Of a stretch of 28,446 nucleotides of DNA, positions 9,468-17,918 are shown piece by piece. Positions within the stretch are counted from its first letter, which is position 1; every line of letters begins with the position of its first letter. Source of the DNA: Asterionellopsis glacialis (taxonomy: Eukaryota; Bacillariophyta; Plagiogrammaphyceae; Rhaphoneidales; Asterionellopsidaceae); contig WKLE02001123.1 in NCBI GenBank assembly GCA_014885115.2, forward strand, positions 1 to 28,446, read 5' to 3'. Made by a program: the position numbers and the translations under genes. Below the pieces are notes generated by a model that did not search any database, was not told the DNA's origin, and saw only the letters and a list, made by a program, of their open reading frames with translations.

Positions 9468-11944
9468 TTAATCCTGATGGGGTCTTGCTCTAGCAAGTGC
9501 CCGTCGATTCCGCTCGTGTTTTTTTAGCAAGGTACTCACTACCAGCGTGGCAGCAGCCAACAACCATAAACTTGAAACTAGCATCAAATCGGAGGCGCAT
9601 TTTTCGCCACCCTCCGACTGATAATAAAAGTCAGGGTTGGCCTTGGATAGATTGGCAAAACAGGTACCTTCGTCGGAATTCGAGGAACAGAGTCCCTTTC
9701 GTAGCCAAGATCCTGAGTTGTTGCCTAACCTATCCCAAAAGAGAAACCATTTCTGGGCAGGACGGAACAAAGACTTTCCGAGGATTGATAGAATGCTTGA
9801 ATCGTTCGTTCCTTTTTCCACCACTAGAGTTCCCATGGCGCCATAGCAACTGGACACGTCACCAAAGAAGGCCCACACTAGTCCCCATGACACCAACACC
9901 AACCAAATCGTAAGAATCAACACAATGAGTTCCAGCGTGCGTCCTCGCATATCAATACCGGGACCTTTTTTAAAAGCTGTTGCAACACCACCTCCCAAAA
10001 TTCCCATCACAAGAAAAGATGCGGGCAGCAGGGTCAGTCCTAAATCATAGATAAGTGGATCCTTTAGGATACCAGGAAAGGCAATCACTGTACCAGCACC
10101 GTATACTGCCACACTCCACCAAAATCGTCCTGGTTTGTAGCAAACATGCTTGTGCACAATATGCCAAGATACATTCTGACACTGGCGAGAGCAATAGTAG
10201 CTTCGTAAGCAACGGACGCACTTCCACCGTGCACGGCGTCGACAAAGACTACAGGCCCAACGTCGACGACTGACTCCGCGTTTTTTGAGGAGGCGCCGAG
10301 CGCGGCAATAAAGTGCCACAACGGGACTCATTAGGACGGGAGCAATAGGTCGAAGCCAGCGTCGCCGAACGATTGCCGCTCCAACTTGCCAGCAGGGATG
10401 AGGATTGCGGAGTGCGGCGAGTACATGAGCTGGCATCGCTTCGAGCCAATCCTCCTCTGCCACAAGGCCTGCTATTCCCTGATGAGTGGCAGGTATATGC
10501 GGGCGAGACGATGGAGGTGGCAAGGCGTAGGCACTTCCGCAGGTTTCACAATTTAATCCGTTTCGTGCCTCAGGATGGCGTGATCGACAACGCCATTGTT
10601 CAACACACAAATAATGGACAAATGCCATGGACCCAGAGCATTCGCACGGTGCTAAAAGAGGATTCTCCGCGGCGTAAGTATTGGGTTGGTATGGAGAGGG
10701 TGATTCAGGTCCGGTTTTGCTATGTTTCAAAAGAGTTGTTTCTTCCTGCGCAGCATCCTCGCGACCCGTTTCGTCGTCTCTTGAATTATCCATAGGGGAT
10801 GCTCCTCCTCCGTTACCACCATCGTTGTTGACATCATCTCTACTACCTACTAATGTTTCTAGATTAGAAAGTGATTCATTCTGACTAGGTTGCACCGATG
10901 CTCCTCCATGTTGGCTGGCTGCCGGAGTCACTGCGTCGTCAGCGGCGGCTGATCCTTGTGTGGGTGTCTCTTCCACTTCCACGTCATGCAAGCCTTCACG
11001 ACAAATCCTACAAAAAACAGGTTCTCCGTTACTAGTTGATAAAGGCGAAGTCGAATCCAATCCATCACTGTACATGGACAAAAGTTGCATGGCGGAAGAA
11101 GAGGGATAGTAGAGACCACTGCGGATGCAAAGTAATCCCGGCATTTCGTCAGAGTTCGGATCGTCATTTATAGTTTGCTCATTTTCACCTTTTTCCAGTC
11201 CACCCGACCCGGTCGTGGCAAAGTAGTCATCATTGTCATCATTTTTCGAAGACGTCTGCTCATTTTCCTGATCTGATTCTTCGGGTAGCTCACGGTCGGA
11301 TACTTCTGTAGAGAAATAACATTAGCAAAGTGCCATCAAGTGAGCATCGTAAATGTCATCGAGATGAAGTAAGTTTGGAATTTGTGGATTGTGTTTCCAT
11401 CAGAGCATAAGAAGGAGAATTGTGTGTACTTACCGGAAACTTGAGATTGGTAGTTACGATCAGGAAGGTTCGTTGTTCGCGGAAGTGGGACTGGCTGTTG
11501 CTGCTGAGCTTGCGACAATAAAGGTTTCAGATTATTATTATTGTCTTCCTGATCTTTACTTCCAATCTGTCCAAGGGCAATGTATCCAGCAAATCCACCC
11601 TTGGGTCCTGGCCATCGCAGTCGCAGCCAATACCGTCCAAAGGAAACACAAACGTCATCCACCAATACTACTTCGGCGTGTCGTACTCGTCGTATCGCGA
11701 CCCCCTTGGGAGGATTATTATTACTGGAAGACGCATAATCACTAGGGCTCATATTCTGCTGTGCCAATGAAGTACCATCATTATTATTTGGTTGTTCGGA
11801 AAGAATAGCAGTTGTATGAGTTGTTGTGGCTTCATCGGTATTTTGTTGAGGATTATCCACAGGGAAAGGATACGCATAGACTTGTATCCCGTGACGCCAC
11901 GGCTCTTGGGCCTGGGATCCAGGTTTACACAGATAGACTGGCAT
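9468..11944 (-). CDS. RING-CH plus MYND zinc-finger multi-pass membrane protein (putative MARCH-like E3 ligase)
   Basis: Two exons, 11944-11434 and 11305-9468, encode 782 aa. The 128-bp intron (11433-11306) has a GTAAGT donor and CTACAG acceptor, and the phase-1 join keeps the frame. The N-terminus MPVYLCKPGS and a block at about 95-125 (VCVSFGRYWLRLRW..GGFAGYIALG) look like a conserved domain. RING-CH ligands are C269, C272, C391, C393, H401, C404, C423 and C426, the C4HC3 order of MARCH E3 ligases. However, an acidic, Ser-rich insert of 118 residues separates the first two cysteines from the rest. A MYND finger follows: C522, C525, C533, C536, C542, C546, H555, C559. Hydrophobic segments lie at about 566-584, 588-614, 628-651 and 744-764. 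By family, RING-CH recruits a ubiquitin E2 and membrane MARCH proteins ubiquitinate membrane substrates; MYND mediates protein binding. Ligase activity is inferred. The gene is divergent from the PRAT gene at 12778. Confidence 0.88.
11306..11433 (-). other. 128-bp intron of the RING-CH/MYND gene
   Basis: On the minus strand the donor is TCCG|GTAAGT and the acceptor TTTCTCTACAG|AAGTATCC. Joining the exons gives GAA-GTA-TCC, in frame with the 558-aa downstream ORF through an acidic linker (ELPEESDQENEQ) without stops. Without splicing, the upstream frame terminates near 11336. Confidence 0.87.
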
Positions 11945-12777
11945 TGTTTTTCACCCCCTTTTTCCTTTAGCCCCTGTCAACCAGTAAGTTTTGGTTCGTT
12001 TTCTTGTTACGATGAGCTTCGTTGCAGCAATGAGATCGAGTCTCTTTCGGTTACATTCGATGGAAACGCAATCTTAATGTTGATGGTGCGGAGTTCAGAG
12101 ATGAGAGTTTGAAGTCAGTATGGTGGCTGCCACCGCCTAGAACCAGGGGGTTCCAGGTCCTATGGAAGTCCTTGAGACGCGCCTGAATGAGTAGATCCTA
12201 GTCCTAAAAGCAGTGTGTCGATGCGGAGAGAAAAACGACAGCGCCCCGGGGGACAGTGATCGCAGTACAGGTACGGTGGGGGCGGGTGCGTGGAATTCAA
12301 AATCGACTAGGGCCTAAACAAGACTGCGGGATCGGCCTGTGTGACGGTAGCTGAGCAAATAAATAATTGTTTGTAGTGCACGCAGCAGTCTGTATGTGGG
12401 TCCTTCACAAGCACAGCCCCACATATATTTTATCGTAGCACTCTCTCTAGAGTAACGTCCGATACAGGTGCATGTCTTTTTTACCAAGCAAGTGTCAAGT
12501 GTCAGAGCAGACTGTGTTCAGATCCTTCTCTTTTACCTTCAGATTAGATTCGTCTTTCGACGAAGCACATCACCTCCATTGTCTCCAAAGGGTATATCAT
12601 TGAATCTCCTGTTGATTGCTAGTAGTACATGCAATACGATTGTGCTGTGTTCTATCCGTGGTTTTGATCCAGTCCGTTGCACAACTTGCGACCACCAACA
12701 TCGATTTCGAGCCTACAATCGTTGTCTCGCCATATCTTGGACCTAACATACAAATCACAAAGATAAACTATTCGAAA
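11945..12777. promoter_or_regulatory. Shared upstream region between divergent genes
   Basis: These 833 bp separate the start codons of the RING-CH/MYND gene (minus) and the PRAT-family gene (plus), so both promoters and 5' leaders should lie here. No TATA box can be assigned with confidence. There is a palindrome GGTGGC-T-GCCACC at about 12122-12134. A purine-rich block follows the minus-strand start. The plus-strand frame is open upstream of 12778 from 12616, but only with a TTG as first codon, so this part is treated as leader rather than coding. Confidence 0.5.
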
Positions 12778-13518
12778 ATGAGGTGCTATAATCTATTCAT
12801 TGTATTGTATTCTTGGATAACAATCTCGGTAAAGGCTGAATCTCGTCATCTCTTTCGAGTTTCTCCTGCAAGGGTACAAAATTATCGACCTGGGACGACA
12901 ACATCAACTTCACAGTCACCTGTCCTTTTGGCTTCGTCGACCACCACATCCAAACGTAGAAACAGATCCAACAAACGTAAAGCAGACAACAATAGCAAGG
13001 CATTGATTGATACTAGTGATGAAGATACTACACCCTACACATTGGATGATTTAGGCCCTGTGGCTAAAACTGTGGCTGGGACCGTGCAGATTGGTGTTAT
13101 ATTTTGTTTAGAGTATGCCCAGGGATGGTTAGGTGGGTACTTTTTAGGAGCTGTAACAGGGATTCCTGCTTTAATGTTCAAATCATCCGGAGCTGGAACT
13201 CCACAACCATTGAGTGCGGAAGTGAGTAAACGATTTGGACGGTTTAATGAAAAGTCATTACGGTGGGCCAATCAATGGGCTCCCATATCTGCCATCTTTG
13301 GAGGATTTAGTGCAGCTACCAAGACGATTCGAGGGAATGTAGAAGATGAATGGAATACAGTCATATCATCTGCGGCAGCGGGTGCCTACTTTTCTCGTGC
13401 GGGTGGACCACAAGCCATGGTACGAGGGGCAGCCATGTATGGAGGGTTTACCTACCTATTATCGGGACCAGGTAGAGGGCAAAAGAAATTAGAAGCTACG
13501 GAAGAAGTCGAATTTTAA
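12778..13518 (+). CDS. Tim17/Tim22/Tim23-family (PRAT) membrane protein with N-terminal targeting region
   Basis: 246 aa. The first in-frame ATG is at 12778 (context GAAAATGAGG); the frame is open upstream but begins with TTG, so 12778 is chosen. Residues 1-20 (MRCYNLFIVLYSWITISVKA) look like a signal peptide or hydrophobic presequence. Residues 21-75 are Ser/Thr/Arg/Lys-rich with few acids, as in an organelle transit region. From about 95 to 230 there are small-residue-rich hydrophobic segments (about 98-118, 120-135, 168-181, 193-208, 213-229). The stretch FGGFSAATKTIRGNVEDEWN (174-193) matches the PRAT signature of Tim17/22/23 proteins (Gly/aromatic, then Arg, then acidic residues), followed by the glycine/alanine helix AAAGAYFSRAGG. 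PRAT proteins form channels or carriers for protein or amino-acid import in mitochondria and plastids. Whether this one goes to the mitochondrion or, through the secretory route, to a complex plastid is undecided: no classical aromatic residue follows VKA. Confidence 0.8.
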   Translation: MRCYNLFIVLYSWITISVKAESRHLFRVSPARVQNYRPGTTTSTSQSPVLLASSTTTSKRRNRSNKRKADNNSKALIDTSDEDTTPYTLDDLGPVAKTVAGTVQIGVIFCLEYAQGWLGGYFLGAVTGIPALMFKSSGAGTPQPLSAEVSKRFGRFNEKSLRWANQWAPISAIFGGFSAATKTIRGNVEDEWNTVISSAAAGAYFSRAGGPQAMVRGAAMYGGFTYLLSGPGRGQKKLEATEEVEF

Positions 13519-15113
13519 TTTTTCTAGAAAAGACCATAAGTCGCTCGACCCAAGTGACGGACCTTTACAAAATGGCTTGTGTTATAATAATATCTTTCAG
13601 TTGACTCCATACTGCACCATCCGATGGAGCGGCTTTGTTGTTCAGAGCAAGTTTTTCCCTGAGAACTTTTTGAATGATTCGTTAAATTGCTATTTTTTAT
13701 TAGGAGCCACGTTGCACTTTAAATTGAAAGTGTATCGCACAAAAAATGCTTATTTCCTTGATCATCGTCAGTGCAGGCAAACAGTAACCAGTTGGTTTCA
13801 ATCGCATTGGTCTAAAATAAATCAGGTATTTTACAGGAAATTTGATCACTGATGTTTTCAAAAATCAAGAGTAGACAAGTTGAAACTAGTCACTATAAGA
13901 GGTTGCCCAATGGTTCTCCAGAGAGTCAGATGCCTTGTTTTCGTGCATTTACGTTGTGGAAATCGATATGAACGTACTTGGTATAAATAATGATGGATAT
14001 CAGCGATTAAAAATGCAGGACATCATATTTATGATAATGGAACTCTTTAGGACGAAAGATCATGGGTGATGGGAGAAAGAAGATTGCTTGTCAATTTCAT
14101 ACTTTTGTAGTAGCTTTAAAAATATTTTTGAATAAATGGCAAGCGGGTTTCTTCTCTAGTGGAGAGAGGACTACACTAGACTAGTCTAGGTTCCTAGTCA
14201 GGGCGTGGCATTACATGATGGAAAACAAAACTTGTCAATCCACAGTAAGAAAGATTACGTTTTGAGACGGAAAGTCCAGCTGATTTTGCGACAGTATCAC
14301 AGGTAATGGCACGGTGCCTGAAGTGGGACCAAAGTAAACATTAATATAAGGTATTACTGGATTCTGTCTCTACTAAAAAATGCGTCCGTAGACACGAAGT
14401 CCCAGGACCTAAGAGTCAGTCTACAAACTACAAATAATAATACAGGTAATAATAATTAAAAATGGGACCTAGAGGCACGGAACGGATCATTCAGTTAAAA
14501 GTAAAAAATAATATGCACAGAAGCTATCAAAATCGATTCTGTATTCTATGATTCATTCAACTATCACAGATACGAAGAAATAGAATATCCTCAATAAATT
14601 GAAACTTTACACGGAATGGATGTTTTTTTCAATGGTGGTGCGTTGGATGATTTTTCCGTTGTGTCACGCTTGTCATCATACTGACTTGGGATAATGATCG
14701 CCGTTTTCCAAGTTCTTCGTAAGTCCAGTAGACATGATACATAAGGAACTGATGAAAAGTATTAGCCTTTATGTAGAATTATGAGGAAACTCATTGTTGA
14801 ATCCCGTCTAGACGAAATCGTCGAGCATGCAAGCCATGGAGGGATATTACTTAGAGAGTTTTTCTGTGGTTGGAACGAATGAAAACAACTAACAGAAAAA
14901 CTGCAACACCAAAGTTTTGGTCTCTCTTCTCTTCAACAGAAGAAAGAGTCGGAGCTAGCTCTTTTGACTCCCAAAGCCATTGAAACCACTCACCAACGTA
15001 ACCGTTGCAACCTTGACTTTGCGCCTAGCTAATCTTGTCCCTTGGTCCCGTGGTATAGACTGCAACAAGTACTTGTTTACATCAAAGAGAGTCATCAGTG
15101 AAATATAAATATC
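13519..15113. other. Intergenic region without a gene
   Basis: About 1.6 kb with no supportable ORF; the frame at 13577-13852 starts with TTG and has no domain. It contains ACTAGACTAGTCTAG near 14172-14186 and a GGCAC-G-GTGCC palindrome near 14308. The last 160 bp are the 5' flank of the gene at 15114. No tRNA-like cloverleaf or terminator signal was seen. Confidence 0.45.
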
Positions 15114-16575
15114 ATGAGTGGACATGCACTTCCTCCAGCGTACGCCCTCGAACGAACTGACCCTTTCGGTACGGACAGCAAGAAGTCTCCTCCCAAGCAA
15201 CCAGGCCAAGCACTCTCAACATTTTCTGCCAATACTGGCGATTCAATGAGCTATTCGGAACCCATTGACGATGGTGAATCCTACATTGCTAATTCATCTG
15301 TCACTGCCGGTGTATATAACTACAAAGATGCTACCAAGACTGTGCACGAGATGCACCTAGCATTGCTGTATCTATTAAGCAACCCAGATGAATTTCAAAA
15401 GGCATTGCATTCTCATCCTCCGCGGGGTTCCACAACTTTGGCTGATTGGAATGCGGAATATGAGCAGGATGATCAGACTGTGGATGATCAGACTGCCAGT
15501 GAATCGGTTGCGCAGTCACAACAACCACAACAAACCCCATTACCCTTTGTCGTTTTTGCTGACGATGCTGAAGTTGTATTGCCACAAGCACACACGGCAA
15601 GCCAGTTGTTTGGTATTGAAAAGGTTGAAGGAATTGAATTAGAAGCTGCTGCGGGTGTACCAGCATTGTCGCAACTATTTTTAAGGTGGCTCGGTAAGTT
15701 GTTGTGGGCCTTGTTTTTGCTTCCTTTTGATTTTTTCCTTCTGCTAATGTTGTTCGTGCTCGACTTCCTTATAAAAGCATTGATGCCTGGAGGCGACCAC
15801 CTCAATATTATTGATCCGCCTGGACTAACGGTAATGCGGATTGCTGGTGGACGGTATCGTGTAACTGCTGCTCATCGTGTTGTTTGGACGTGGATGAATG
15901 AATTTGCTTCTTTGCTGGAAGGCGACAAAGAAGATGAGGAATCTGAAAAGGAAACGCCTCATATCGGTGACTTAGTTTCTATGACGATAGTGGACGTTTT
16001 TGAGACTGATAATAATGGTGAGATTTCTTGAGAGTCTTTGGCTCACATGTGAAGAATTCGTGTAATCCTTCTCACAAAACTCTGTTACTCTTATCAATAC
16101 CTTGATTTCCTCTCCAGGCAAACTACTTTCATACTGTCCAACATTTGACAATCGAGCCGTATATAAAACAAACCAAACATCGGAGTCGCTCCGCAAGGGA
16201 TCAGCACAACTTTTGAGCCAGCTTAATGTTGTTGCTAAGAGCGAAACAGCATCCAAGGTAAATAGAGCCGCGCATCAGTTTGCCAGCATGAGTATGAGTG
16301 CCGCAAGAAATGTGGCAACTTCTGTCAGAGGAAAGATTGATGAAAAAATGCGTACAAGCCCCCAGCGGAAAACAATGGATGCAAAGGGATTTGAGCAGGC
16401 ACTGGAGGAAGCTGAGGCAGCCGGAACAATGAATTCACCGGGTGCGTCCCAATCTCCTCTGGCGAGGTCTATGGGTTCTTCTCCAGCCAAATTGGCGTCT
16501 TCCCCAGTAAAATCCCCTCAGAAAACGCCAAATGACCATTACATCAGTGATGACGAAATGGTTGCGGAGGTATGA
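15114..16575 (+). CDS. Hypothetical protein with one hydrophobic segment and a possible NTF2/SnoaL-like part
   Basis: Two exons, 15114-16017 and 16118-16575, encode 453 aa. The 100-bp intron has a GTGAGA donor and a CTCCAG acceptor and a phase-1 join that gives NNGKLLSYCP. The N-terminus (1-65) is polar and Pro/Ser-rich. Residues 72-102 form an amphipathic helical region (TVHEMHLALLYLLSNPDEFQ). Residues 105-165 are acidic and Gln-rich. Residues 186-223 are strongly hydrophobic (LGKLLWALFLLPFDFFLLLM) and should be a membrane helix or hairpin. The later segment LVSMTIVDVFETDNNGKLLS with CPTFDNRAVYKT resembles the strand-turn-strand of NTF2/SnoaL-like folds, known in stress-induced and polyketide-cyclase-like proteins; this is a weak resemblance only. 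The C-terminus (about 400-453) is Ser/Pro-rich with repeated SPxK sites that could be phosphorylated. AATAAA follows at 16622-16627. Confidence 0.78.
16018..16117 (+). other. 100-bp intron of the 453-aa gene
   Basis: The donor is AATG|GTGAGA at 16018 and the acceptor TTTCCTCTCCAG at 16117. The unspliced frame stops at 16029-16031. Splicing joins it in phase 1 to the downstream frame with no stop until 16573. Confidence 0.87.
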
Positions 16576-16689
16576 AGAGAGTAAGGATTATTATCCGGCA
16601 GGGTTGATGTCGCTTAAAAATAATAAAATGTATTTAGTGCTTTTAGTTTTTTTACTTTGTAGCTAGTGTCCACCATCGAATGAAATGCG

Positions 16690-16870
16690 TATGATCTGAC
16701 TCTAGCCTGTTAGGTCGTAACAGGTTGGACTACGGTAATACCGGTGGGCCTACAGTAGTCCTCTAATAGTCCAACTATCTGTACCAGGGGGTACCTCAGG
16801 TACCAGCACTGTCTGTATGTCCTATGAGCTAGGTTCATGATAGAACCTGTACCTGGTACAGTAGGTCCTA
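16690..16870. repeat. GTAC/CCTAGG-type palindrome-rich tract (first)
   Basis: Within about 180 bp there are five GTAC tetramers, mostly inside GGTACC or TACCAGGTAC contexts, along with related elements such as AGTCCTCTAATAG and AGGTCCTA. No ORF or terminal repeat was found around it. Confidence 0.6.
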
Positions 16871-17389
16871 ATTATAAGCCACAGGCCGTACTAAATAATT
16901 GTCCACCTACATTGGACCTCGAACCGAGTGCTGTCATCTTGTGTTTACTTTGAATCCGTGATACAAACTGTCCAGAATACCTTTCTGAGTACCAATCATA
17001 AGTATGGTTGGACTGTATTTGAATTTAAGAGTAATTTTTCGCTATTATAAATAAATTAGACACATTAATACAAACAAGACTAAGAAGCCAGTAATAATCA
17101 TTAAAGTATTATTTTTTAGAAATAATTATCTGGGATCAACGATTGTGGCGGATGACAAAACAGGTACAGTAGTCTAATGGTATGTTTTGGGTCGTCCTAT
17201 AAATACTACCGTATCCCCGCCCTATCATATAAAACAAACTATTTTATTTCTCCATCCACTACCTTGATCCGATCCCTCCCGCCCCCAGTAGCTAGCATAC
17301 AAAAAACTTGTTTGTCTTTTGTTCTAGAAAATCCCACCGGCCTTTGTCTACCGTAAGACTGGCAGAGTCCTCTAATAGAGGACTACCTG

Positions 17390-17613
17390 GTACTGTACCA
17401 GGTACAGGTACCTTGGGTATCAGGGGTACAAGGTGCAGTACCTTGTACTAGGAATACTTAGGTCCTAGAGTACCAGGTAGTAATACTATTACCTGTACCT
17501 GGTATGTACTTAATCAGGTCACTGTCCAGAGTTGGCTCTCCCTTGTGGTCCTGGAGGAATATTGTACTGGTACTCCGTACCCGGTAATCTGTACTAGTAC
17601 CGGTACTGTGTAC
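17390..17613. repeat. Dense GTAC-palindrome cluster (second)
   Basis: Seventeen GTAC tetramers occur in 224 bp, where about one would be expected by chance, in overlapping contexts such as GGTACTGTACCAGGTACAGG. It is preceded by the hairpin GTCCTCT-AAT-AGAGGAC at about 17367-17383. The overlapping inverted copies could fold into many alternative hairpins. Confidence 0.8.
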
Positions 17614-17918
17614 CTTATTCTTTTCCTCACGCTCGCGTGAGTCGCGTCTTTCTTTTCTCCATTTCTGGTATGCCCAGTCGTTCGTTCTTCAGATCAGGAA
17701 GTCATCAGTCTCTGGTCCGTTAGTCTTGCTTGCATTTGGCATTTCATTGGGAGTTGCATAAGAGTGTCAAGAGATCAGACAAGAGATCGGACACGGGTTT
17801 ATAGGAGACAAGAAATTCAAAGTTTTAAAGTTGGTCTTCTAGTTTTACCACAGGCAGACTATCTTTTTTGTAAAGCTTTTTTTGTTTTAGTGCGTGTTTT
17901 GATATTATTTTTTAAACG

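Larger units (their letters stand above)
16576..17918. other. Intergenic region with palindrome-rich tracts
   Basis: No gene is supported. The 3' flank of the upstream gene has AATAAA at 16622-16627. Two tracts are crowded with GTAC-centred palindromes (see the repeat entries). A perfect hairpin CTCACGC-TC-GCGTGAG lies at 17626-17641, about 280 bp before the start codon at 17919. The short ORF at 17764-17952 does not begin with ATG and overlaps the true start of the next gene in another frame. Confidence 0.5.

Noticed and set aside
9497..10795. Plus-strand ORFs opposite the RING-CH/MYND gene (138 aa, 140 aa and others)
   Set aside because: They are antisense shadows of a coding region with clear zinc-finger and membrane features; they show no domain of their own.
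12616..12777. N-terminal extension of the PRAT gene (frame open from 12616)
   Set aside because: The first codon of that extension is TTG; the first in-frame ATG is at 12778 and is followed at once by a signal-like segment. The upstream part is treated as leader.
13577..13852. 91-aa ORF after the PRAT gene
   Set aside because: It begins with TTG, has no recognisable domain and lies where a 3' untranslated region is expected.
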